Positions 58,289 to 64,000 of a stretch of 64,000 nucleotides of DNA are shown piece by piece. The stretch comes from Solirubrobacter deserti. GTDB taxonomy: Bacteria; Actinomycetota; Thermoleophilia; Solirubrobacterales; Solirubrobacteraceae. How positions within the stretch are numbered: the first letter of the stretch is position 1; the number at the start of each line of letters is the position of its first letter. The stretch spans positions 122,279-186,278 of the forward strand of contig NZ_JAPCID010000009.1 in the NCBI RefSeq assembly GCF_027587175.1. Reading direction: 5' to 3'. The notes below the pieces were generated by a model. The model made no database searches, was not told the origin of the DNA, and saw only the letters and a list, made by a program, of their open reading frames with translations. A program made the translations under genes and the position numbers.

Positions 58289-58785
58289 CAGCGAGGCGCA
58301 AGCGAGGGCGCGGGACCCTCGATCACGAGGAACCAGATCCCGAACAGCACCAGCGCGATCACGGCCGACGCGCCGAAGATGCGCGCCAGCACACCTTCGC
58401 GCTGGTCGTGGCCGGCGGCGCGGCGCAGCAGCCGCCACACGCGGTCCATCCGGCTCGCGACGGCCAGCGTGACGAACAGCGACGCCAGGATGCCGAAGAA
58501 GGCGACGATGATCCCGAGGAAGTTCGAGTCCGCCAGGTAGTCGACCTGTGAGGCGATCCACAGCCACGCCAGCGGCTGCGGGCCCCACACCGACAGGCAG
58601 AGCAGCGTCTCGGCCGCCAGCACGAGCAGCGCGAGCAGCCCGTCCGCGCGCTGGCGGGCGGACGATCCGCGCTCCGGCACGCCGCGGTAATGGACCGGCC
58701 CGGTGCCCGGGCGGCGTCCGATGAACAGGCCCCCCGTGTCCGTCGGATCGTTGCGCGCCACGCCCACGAGGATACGGGCGAGCAT
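58288..58785 (-). CDS. Small membrane protein with three predicted helices
   Basis: A 165-residue protein, family not recognised. N-terminal ~45 residues are polar (GLFIGRRPGTGPVHYRG), followed by helices LLALLVLAAETLLCLSVWG, GIIVAFFGILASLFVTLAVA, and ASAVIALVLFGIWFLVIEG. ATG 58785 is assumed. Translationally coupled to the aminotransferase downstream. Divergent from another small membrane protein 69 bases away. Confidence 0.65.
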   Translation of the reverse strand: MLARILVGVARNDPTDTGGLFIGRRPGTGPVHYRGVPERGSSARQRADGLLALLVLAAETLLCLSVWGPQPLAWLWIASQVDYLADSNFLGIIVAFFGILASLFVTLAVASRMDRVWRLLRRAAGHDQREGVLARIFGASAVIALVLFGIWFLVIEGPAPSLAPR

Positions 58786-58854
58786 GCCGACGCGCTCCGC
58801 CCGTAGCGATGGTCGCTGCGGAGTCGCTTCGCGGACTCTACGATTCTCAGCCGC

Positions 58855-59310
58855 GTGAGCCGCCACAACAAGAGCAAGCGCCGGCGCCGCGTGAAGTCCA
58901 CCGCACCGCAGGTCCCCCCGCGTCCGCCGCGCCGGATCGACGAGCGCCCACAACGCCTGAACGCGCCGTGGCATCCGTTCCCGCTCGTGGAGCTGTGTGT
59001 GCTGGCCGGGATCGTCTGCATCGTGCTCGGCCTCTTCCGCACCGAGGACCAGGGCGGGCGCATCCTGCTCACGCTCGGTTTGGTCCTGGGCTCGCTCGGC
59101 GGGCTGGACACCTCGATGCGCGAGCACTTCGCCGGCTACCGCTCGCACACGCTCGTGCTGGCCGCGTTCCCGGCGGTCGCGACCGCCGCCCTCAGCGCGT
59201 TCGCGGGCCTGTGGCTGGTGGCCGTCGTGCCGCTGATGCTGGCCGTGTTCGCGCTCGCGTTCCTCGCGCTCAAGCGCCTCTGGCGCCGCAAGACCGGCGT
59301 TCCGGCCTAG
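58855..59310 (+). CDS. Small membrane protein with basic N-terminus
   Basis: A 151-residue protein, not recognised. Residues 1-~40 are very basic (RHNKSKRRRRVK) and Pro-rich, likely cytoplasmic and able to touch RNA, DNA or lipid headgroups; then about four helices between ~45 and 140 (LVELCVLAGIVCIVLGLF, ILLTLGLVLGSLGGL, ATAALSAFAGLWLVAVVPLM). GTG start at 58855. Followed after 23 bases by a VOC protein. Confidence 0.65.
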   Translation: MSRHNKSKRRRRVKSTAPQVPPRPPRRIDERPQRLNAPWHPFPLVELCVLAGIVCIVLGLFRTEDQGGRILLTLGLVLGSLGGLDTSMREHFAGYRSHTLVLAAFPAVATAALSAFAGLWLVAVVPLMLAVFALAFLALKRLWRRKTGVPA

Positions 59311-59333
59311 CCAGCACCTATCCTTGCGCCCCT

Positions 59334-59771
59334 GTGTCGGACGACAAGCGCATGCGGCTGCGTGGGTTGCACCACCTCACCGCCATCAGCAGTGACCTCG
59401 AGCGCACCATCGCGTTCTATCGCGACACGCTCGGCCTGCCGATCGTGCACGACGCTCCCTCCGACGACGACCCGGAGGCGCGCCACGTCTGGTTCGACGC
59501 CGGCGACGGCAGCTACCTGACGTTCATGGAGTACGCGAGCCTGCCGCAGGGCGTGGTGGGCATCGGCTCCACGCATCACTTCGCGCTGCGGGTCGAGAGC
59601 TCGGAAGAGCAGGAGGCGTGGCGCGACTATCTGCGCGAACGCGGCGTCGAGTGCACCGACGTGCTCGATCGTGGCTCGTTCCGCTCGATCTACATCCGCG
59701 ATCCCGACGGCCACGTCGTCGAGATCGCCACCCGTGGGCCCGGCTTCGGCGCCGGCGGGCCGCCCGCATAG
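59334..59771 (+). CDS. VOC-superfamily (glyoxalase/extradiol dioxygenase-like) protein
   Basis: A 145-residue single VOC unit pair: LRGLHHLTAISSDLERTIAF with the first metal-type His, HHFALRVESSEEQEAW with the second, and SIYIRDPDGHVVEIAT with the C-terminal Glu. It may be a lyase, a resistance protein or a dioxygenase; not distinguishable. GTG 59334 start; ATG 59352 is possible. The TAG lies in the loop of a CGCCCGC/GCGGGCG hairpin (59761-59777) that probably terminates transcription. Confidence 0.85.
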   Translation: MSDDKRMRLRGLHHLTAISSDLERTIAFYRDTLGLPIVHDAPSDDDPEARHVWFDAGDGSYLTFMEYASLPQGVVGIGSTHHFALRVESSEEQEAWRDYLRERGVECTDVLDRGSFRSIYIRDPDGHVVEIATRGPGFGAGGPPA

Positions 59772-59777
59772 CGGGCG
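59761..59777. terminator. Short hairpin at the end of the VOC gene
   Basis: CGCCCGC (59761-59767) pairs with GCGGGCG (59771-59777), loop ATA; it sits in the short gap between the VOC gene and the convergent mIHF-like gene. Confidence 0.5.
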
Positions 59778-59799
59778 CACTCGCCGACGCCGCTTCCAG

Positions 59800-60138
59800 C
59801 TACGCCGCTACAGCGCCGTTGTAACCCTCGGACAGGCGTTCGGCCAGCTCCTTGCGCTGGCGCTCGGTCATGGACCCGATCGTCTTGGTCTCCAGCATCG
59901 AGATCGACATCAGGAACCGGCGGCAACGCGACCGGCCCCAACGATGCTGGCTCATCAGCAGGTCCGCGATCGTCATGCTCTCGGCCTCCCAGGGGCACTG
60001 GAGCACGATCCCCGCCACCGTCGCCTCACCCTCCGCCACCTGGCGCTTGAGCTCGGCGCGCGCCAGCCGTACGCGGTTCGCCTGTTCCAGCGCCCGCATG
60101 TGCTGTGGTGGCGCAGGGGCTATCGCAGATGTTCCCAT
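59800..60138 (-). CDS. Diverged actinobacterial integration host factor (mIHF-like)
   Basis: A 112-residue nucleoid-type protein resembling mIHF: N-terminal helix MRALEQANRVRLARAELKRQ, and the C-terminal helical DNA-binding part (MTIADLLMSQHRWGRSRCRR, then MTERQRKELAERL). In canonical mIHF the H2TH turn reads LPGVGKVRA; here it is HRWGRSRC, with a basic helix retained. ATG 60138 has GGGGAGG in front; a longer frame to 60213 lacks this. There is no gmk neighbour, so this is probably a paralogue of the housekeeping mIHF. Likely binds and bends DNA. Confidence 0.75.
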   Translation of the reverse strand: MGTSAIAPAPPQHMRALEQANRVRLARAELKRQVAEGEATVAGIVLQCPWEAESMTIADLLMSQHRWGRSRCRRFLMSISMLETKTIGSMTERQRKELAERLSEGYNGAVAA

Positions 60139-60396
60139 CGAACCTCCCCGCTTCCTTCCATCAAATCGTTTTACGTGCAGTCGGTCGATCGCGCACGCAG
60201 ACCAGTCTGCCAACGCCCGACAGCGTCGCTCAGACCTCTCTGGCCCCGGCGTGTCCCGACATCGGAGCCCTGCGCTCTCGCGCTCAACCGAGTGAGGAGG
60301 CTAGCCCGCCTGCGCCCGATCCGGCAACGCTCAACCACCCTCCGGACCCGCAAAGAGCATGCTTTTTTATCGCCATGTAACCGACCGGTGAATCTG
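60139..60396. other. 258-base intergenic region, AT-richer toward 60340-60400
   Basis: Between the mIHF-like start and the end of the oxoamine synthase. It holds a T6 run at 60363-60368 and a local drop in GC unusual for this window. The minus-strand reading includes GCGATAAAAAAG, possibly the -10 region of the mIHF-like gene or a U-rich terminator on the plus strand. No coding frame with normal codon bias is seen. Confidence 0.4.
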
Positions 60397-61644
60397 CTAT
60401 GCGCCCGGCCCGGGCAGCGGGCCGTGCTCGGATTCGAATTGCTGCTTGACGTTTCGGAATACGTCGAGCGCCCGATCCAGGACGGCCCGGTCATGGGTGG
60501 CCATCACGCTCGTCCGCAGCAGCGCGCCGCCCGGCTGGACAGCGGGATGGATGGCGACGTTGACGTACACGCCGGCGTCGTAGAGCGCGCGCCAGAGCAG
60601 CACGGCCTTCCAGTCGTCCTCGACCAGCACGGGGACGATCGGCGTGACCGCCGGCTCGCCCCGCACGACCCGGAAGCCCAGCGCGTCAAGGCCGCTTGAC
60701 AGGTAGTTGCCGTTGTCCAGCACGCGCTGCAGCAGCTCGGGCCCCTCGTCGGAGCGCAGGATGCGCAGCGCGGCCAGCGCGGCGCCCACGGCGGCCGGCA
60801 CGTTGGAGGCCGTGAACAGGAACGCGCGGCTGGAGATGCGCAGGAAGTCGATCACCTCGTGCGAGCCGGCGATGAAGCCGCCGCAGGACGCGAGGGACTT
60901 GCTGAACGTGCCCATGCGCAGGTCCACGTCGGCTTCCACCCCGAGCAGCTCGGACGCGCCCGCCCCGCGCGCGCCGAGCACGCCCGCGCCGTGCGCCTCG
61001 TCGACCATCAGCCGCGCGCCGTAGGCCTTGCACAGCTCGACGATCCGCGGCAGCGGCGCGATGTCGCCCTCCATCGAGAAGACGCCGTCGACCACCACCA
61101 GGACGCCGCCGCCGTCGTCCACGGCCCGCGCGAGCATCTTCTCCAGCCGGTCCAGGCGGTTGTGCTTGAACGGGCGCAGCTTGGCCTTGGAGATCAGGCA
61201 GCCGTCGAGGATCGAGGCGTGGTCGGCGGAGTCGACGATGACGGTGTCGCCGGGGCTGAGGAGCGTCCCGAGCGTGCCGACGTTGGCCTGGTGGCCCGTG
61301 GAGAAGACGATCGCCTCCTCGGTGCCCATCCACTCCGCGAGCTCGGCCTCGAGCTCCAGGTGCAGGTCGAGCGTGCCGTTGAGCAGGCGGCTGCCCGTCA
61401 GGCCGGTGCCGTACTTGTCGAGCGCGTCGCGGGCGGCCTGCTGCACGCGCGGGTCCGCGGTCAGCCCGAGGTAGTTGTTGGAGCCGAGCATGATCCGCTC
61501 GGCGCCCTCCATCTCCACGACCGGCCCGGCGGGGCCTTCGAGGCGGCGGAAGTACGGCAGCAGATCGGCTTCGCGTGCGGCGCGCAGCTGCTCGGCGCGC
61601 TCGTGTCCTCGGACCTTCGCGAAGACGTCGATGGCTGTCGGCAT
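60397..61644 (-). CDS. Alpha-oxoamine synthase (serine palmitoyltransferase/AONS/KBL family)
   Basis: A 415-residue PLP enzyme that condenses an amino acid with an acyl thioester. Seen: MLGSNNYLGLTADPRV, YGTGLTGSRLLNGT, IVDSADHASILDG (cofactor-stacking His), MVDEAHGAGVLG (Asp) and GTFSKSLASCGGF with PLP Lys249. Family members include serine palmitoyltransferase (sphingolipids), AONS (biotin) and 2-amino-3-ketobutyrate ligase. No biotin or threonine genes are nearby; instead it is 18 bases divergent from a GNAT acyltransferase and an FA2H-like hydroxylase, favouring a sphingolipid-like role. ATG 61644 gives the family length; longer extensions are antisense to the GNAT. Confidence 0.9.
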   Translation of the reverse strand: MPTAIDVFAKVRGHERAEQLRAAREADLLPYFRRLEGPAGPVVEMEGAERIMLGSNNYLGLTADPRVQQAARDALDKYGTGLTGSRLLNGTLDLHLELEAELAEWMGTEEAIVFSTGHQANVGTLGTLLSPGDTVIVDSADHASILDGCLISKAKLRPFKHNRLDRLEKMLARAVDDGGGVLVVVDGVFSMEGDIAPLPRIVELCKAYGARLMVDEAHGAGVLGARGAGASELLGVEADVDLRMGTFSKSLASCGGFIAGSHEVIDFLRISSRAFLFTASNVPAAVGAALAALRILRSDEGPELLQRVLDNGNYLSSGLDALGFRVVRGEPAVTPIVPVLVEDDWKAVLLWRALYDAGVYVNVAIHPAVQPGGALLRTSVMATHDRAVLDRALDVFRNVKQQFESEHGPLPGPGA

Positions 61645-61662
61645 TGCTAGGGTCCGCCTCCA

Positions 61663-62778
61663 GTGAGCGTGGTCGTCCGTCCGGTCTCGTCCTGGCGAGA
61701 CCGCCGGGAATTCGTCGAACTCCCGTACCGGCTGCACTCTACCTCTGCGGTTTGGGTGCCCCCGCTCCGTCTCGAGCGCCACCTGTTCCTGATGCGCTCG
61801 CAGAACCCGCTGTTCTCGCACGGCGACGCCCAGCTGTTCCTCGCCTGGCGCGACGGCCGCGTGGTGGGCCGGATCAGCGCGCAGTACGACGAGCACTACG
61901 ACGAGCCCGGGACCGGCATGTTCGGCTTCCTCGAGCTCGAGGACGCGCCGGACATCGTGCCCGGGTTGCTGGAGGCGGCCGCGTCGTGGCTGCGCGCGCA
62001 GGGGCGCTCGCGGATGGTCGGGCCGATGGACTTCACGATGAACGACGAGGTCGGCGTGATGCTCGAGGGCTTCGAGCGGATGCCGTTCGTGCGCCAGCCG
62101 TGGCACCCGCCGTACTACGCGGCGCGCTGCGAGGAGGCCGGGCTCGAGAAGGCCGTCGACCTGCTCATGTACGAGCTGGTGATCTCGGACCGGTCGAAGA
62201 TCCTGCCGGTCGTCTTCAAGCTGGCCGAGCGGGTGCAGCCGCGGCACGGCATCACGATCCGGCGCATGTCACGGCGCTCGCTGCGGCGGGACCTGGACCG
62301 CTTCGCCGAGGTCTACAACGAGGCCTGGAGCGAGAACTGGGGCTTCGTGCCGTATGGCAAGCGCGACCTGGACGTGTACGCACAGGAGATGCAGCTCGTC
62401 TTCGACCGCAACTGGTACATGGTCGCCGAGACGGAGTCGGGAGAGACCGCCGCGGTCGCGATCACGGTTCCCGACATCAACCAGGTGCTGGTGAAGATGC
62501 AGGGGCGGGTGTTGCCGTTCGGCTGGCTGCACTACCTGCGCAAGAAGTGGATCATCGACCGGGTTCGAGTCGGGTTCCTCGGCGTCAAGCACGCCTACCA
62601 GCACACGGGCGTGGCGGCGGCGCTGTACGTCGAGCACTTCGACACCGCCTCGCGCACGCCGCAGAAGTGGGGCGAGATGGGCTGGATCCTGGAGTCCAAC
62701 AAGAACATGAACCGCGCCATGGAGGCGATGGGCGGCCGCGTCGTGCGGCGTTTTCGGGTCTACGAACGGGTTTTGTAA
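61663..62778 (+). CDS. GNAT-fold acyltransferase, candidate bacterial ceramide synthase-type
   Basis: A 371-residue protein with landmarks of a large GNAT-like family: GPMDFTMNDEVGVMLEGFE (about residues 125-143), PPYYAARCEEAGLEKAVDL, VAITVPDINQVL, and a C-terminal acyl-CoA fold ending WILESNKNMNRAMEAMGG. Twice the length of simple acetyltransferases. From memory, the Caulobacter ceramide synthase bCerS is a GNAT-superfamily enzyme and this family resembles it; that needs alignment. It would N-acylate the amine made by the divergent oxoamine synthase. GTG start at 61663 leaves an 18-base divergent gap, so both mRNAs are nearly leaderless. FA2H-like gene follows by 9 bases. Confidence 0.75.
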   Translation: MSVVVRPVSSWRDRREFVELPYRLHSTSAVWVPPLRLERHLFLMRSQNPLFSHGDAQLFLAWRDGRVVGRISAQYDEHYDEPGTGMFGFLELEDAPDIVPGLLEAAASWLRAQGRSRMVGPMDFTMNDEVGVMLEGFERMPFVRQPWHPPYYAARCEEAGLEKAVDLLMYELVISDRSKILPVVFKLAERVQPRHGITIRRMSRRSLRRDLDRFAEVYNEAWSENWGFVPYGKRDLDVYAQEMQLVFDRNWYMVAETESGETAAVAITVPDINQVLVKMQGRVLPFGWLHYLRKKWIIDRVRVGFLGVKHAYQHTGVAAALYVEHFDTASRTPQKWGEMGWILESNKNMNRAMEAMGGRVVRRFRVYERVL

Positions 62779-62787
62779 GGTTTCTGC

Positions 62788-63402
62788 ATGGACCGTACGG
62801 ACTTCCTGAAGGCGTCCCCGCCGATGTTCAAGTCGGGTCTGCTGGACAAGTTCACCCGGGTTCATCACTTCGTGCCGGTCGTGATCTTCGCGCCCGCGAT
62901 CGCGGTGCTGTTCGCGTTCGGCGTGGACCGGATGGGCGTGTTCGAGGCGTTCGCGTGGGCGGTTGGCGGCTACTTCTTCTGGACGCTCGCCGAGTACTGG
63001 ATTCACCGCGTGATCTTCCACTTCGAGCCCGAGGAGGGCATCGGCGCGCGGCTGCACTGGATGGTCCACGGCGTCCACCACGACCATCCGAACGACCCGC
63101 TCCGGCTCGTGATGCCGCCCGGCGCCTCCGTGCCGCTGGCGCTGATCTTCTACGCGCTGTTCTGGCTCGTGCTGGGCGCGGACCGCGCGTTCGCCTTCGG
63201 GGCCGGCTTCCTGGGCGGTTATCTCGCTTACGACATGATCCACTACGCCTTGCACCACCACACCCCGCGCACCCGGCTGGGAAAGTGGCTGCGAGAGCTG
63301 CACATGCGCCACCACTTCCAGGACGACGAGCGCGGCTTCGGCATCAGCGCCCCGTACTGGGATCGCGTGTTCGGCACCATGCACGTCCGCCGCGGGCGGT
63401 AG
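62788..63402 (+). CDS. Fatty acid 2-hydroxylase-like (FA2H/sterol desaturase superfamily) di-iron membrane enzyme
   Basis: A 204-residue integral membrane protein with the full FA2H His set: H73RVIFH78, H94-GV-H97H98-DHP, H152-YAL-H156H157H158 and H172-MR-H175H176F, followed by FGISAPYWDRVFGT, which matches the end of eukaryotic sphingolipid fatty-acid 2-hydroxylases (Scs7/FA2H). Four helices lie between ~33 and 150. It would 2-hydroxylate the N-acyl chain of a ceramide-like lipid with O2. ATG at 62788, 9 bases after the GNAT gene. No cytochrome b5 domain is fused, so a separate electron donor is needed. Confidence 0.88.
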   Translation: MDRTDFLKASPPMFKSGLLDKFTRVHHFVPVVIFAPAIAVLFAFGVDRMGVFEAFAWAVGGYFFWTLAEYWIHRVIFHFEPEEGIGARLHWMVHGVHHDHPNDPLRLVMPPGASVPLALIFYALFWLVLGADRAFAFGAGFLGGYLAYDMIHYALHHHTPRTRLGKWLRELHMRHHFQDDERGFGISAPYWDRVFGTMHVRRGR

Positions 63403-63414
63403 TGTCTGTGCTTC

Positions 63415-63711
63415 GTGGTTGACGAAGACGGAGAAGTCACGGAGGGCGAGGTCGTCGACGGCCTGCCCGTCGTCACCGAGCGCGCCGACGTGCTCGAAGA
63501 GTCACCGGCCGGCGGCGCGCTGTCGGTCCCGGGCGTCCAGGCCGCGGCCCTCGCCGCCACCGGCTTCGTCGCCGGCGCCTGCACCGTCGCGGTCGTCAAG
63601 CGCCACCGCACCAAGAAGGCCGCCAAGAAGCGCAAGAAGGCCGGCCCCCTGGGCGAGATCGTCGGCTCGAACTCGTTCTTGATCGACGTCCACCTGCTCA
63701 AGCGCAGCTAG
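63415..63711 (+). CDS. Small hypothetical protein with one hydrophobic segment
   Basis: A 98-residue protein, not recognised. Acidic N-terminus (DEDGEVTEGEVVDG), a hydrophobic Ala/Gly segment (~43-60, AAALAATGFVAGACTVAVV), then a very basic stretch (KRHRTKKAAKKRKKAG), and a hydrophobic end. The basic run beside a helix would hold the C-terminus at the membrane surface. GTG start, 12 bases after the hydroxylase, so probably co-transcribed. No function proposed. Confidence 0.65.
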   Translation: MVDEDGEVTEGEVVDGLPVVTERADVLEESPAGGALSVPGVQAAALAATGFVAGACTVAVVKRHRTKKAAKKRKKAGPLGEIVGSNSFLIDVHLLKRS

Positions 63712-63748
63712 CCATGCGCCGCGGCCGGTCGCCGTGGACGCGCGTGGA

Positions 63749-64000
63749 GAGCCGTCGCGGCGGCGCGGCGAGCCCGTGCGGCGGCGCGGTGAGCCCGTGC
63801 GGCGGCGCGGTGAGCCCGTGCGGCGGCGCGGTGAGCCCGTGCGGCGGCGCGGTGAGCCCGTGCGGCGGCGCGGTGAGCCCGTGCGGCGGCGCGGTGAGCC
63901 CGTGCGGCGGCGCGGTGAGCCCGTGCGGCGGCGCGGTGAGCCCGTGCGGCGGCGCGGTGAGCCCGTGCGGCGGCGCGGTGAGCCCGTGCGGCGGCGCGGT
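63749..64000 (+). repeat. 21-bp tandem repeat array, running off the window
   Basis: Eleven identical consecutive copies of a 21-base unit (GAGCCCGTGCGGCGGCGCGG plus T) fill 63770-64000 exactly, preceded by one diverged copy at 63749-63769. The unit is a multiple of three. Two plus-strand frames are open through the array: from ATG 63714 it reads repeated SPCGGAV, and in the frame of a GTG near 63734 it reads repeated EPVRRRG. The diverged first copy keeps GEPSRRRG in the second frame but is scrambled in the first. The true copy number and any stop codon lie outside the window. Confidence 0.9.

Noticed and set aside
60397..61644. Firm call as biotin synthesis BioF
   Set aside because: No bioA, bioB or bioD nearby; the adjacent acyltransferase and hydroxylase point to a lipid product. 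BioF activity remains possible.
62558..62580. tRNA-like T-arm GGTTCGAGT
   Set aside because: It lies inside the well-supported GNAT coding sequence and no cloverleaf arms flank it.
63749..64000. CRISPR array
   Set aside because: The 21-base units are directly contiguous with no spacers, and there are no cas genes.

Overview
The window is very GC-rich DNA with dense, often overlapping genes and frequent GTG and TTG starts. Gene content points to an actinobacterium: an actinobacterial-type integration host factor (mIHF), a six-gene Mce operon with YrbE permeases, a B12-dependent MetH, PspC-linked two-component genes, type III glutamine synthetase and very large LuxR (LAL) regulators. The combination of LAL regulators, RTX-type and collagen-like secreted proteins and in-operon Mce ATPase suggests a deep lineage such as Thermoleophilia/Solirubrobacterales. 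That placement is inference, since there is no rRNA in the window.

Layout. (1) 126-13329 is an uptake and catabolism island: an FMN alpha-hydroxy-acid oxidase and a metal-dependent hydrolase (+), an MFS exporter and a branched-chain-amino-acid-type ABC importer (LivF, a LivH-LivM-LivG triple fusion, and a lipoprotein receptor) on the minus strand, then a tight five-gene plus-strand operon (HpaI-type aldolase, Rieske protein, a second metal-dependent hydrolase, a PDR-type reductase, an FrhB-like F420 oxidoreductase). (2) 13346-22042 holds MetH, a secreted amidohydrolase with a collagen-like segment, a Tat-exported dienelactone hydrolase, a YbdK-type carboxylate-amine ligase and a uronate-dehydrogenase-like protein. 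(3) 22123-25054 is PspC, histidine kinase and response regulator. (4) 25307-31396 has two divergent paralogous LAL regulators and a YihY/BrkB membrane protein. (5) 31480-40032 is a nitrogen region: type III glutamine synthetase, a membrane SpoIIE-type phosphatase, AmtB, an atypical PII and a PucR-type regulator. (6) 40125-42343 has an RTX-repeat protein, a cold-shock protein, a lipoprotein and a GNAT. (7) 42368-57297 is a full Mce lipid-transport operon (two YrbE, ATPase, six MCE proteins) followed by an MMPL transporter, a thioredoxin-fold protein and a small protein. (8) 57329-60138 has an aminotransferase, small membrane proteins, a VOC protein and a diverged mIHF. (9) 60397-63402 is the most striking part: a serine-palmitoyltransferase-like alpha-oxoamine synthase, divergent by 18 bases from a GNAT-fold acyltransferase and a fatty-acid-2-hydroxylase-like enzyme, a plausible ceramide-like lipid pathway. 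(10) The window ends in at least eleven identical 21-base repeats.

How they work together: the Liv importer probably feeds the oxidase/hydrolase/aldolase enzymes. AmtB, PII and GSIII form ammonium uptake and assimilation. The Mce/MMPL operon and the ceramide-like cluster both concern envelope lipids. Many gene ends carry strong GC hairpins without U-tracts. No tRNA, rRNA, CRISPR array, insertion sequence or prophage was recognised.
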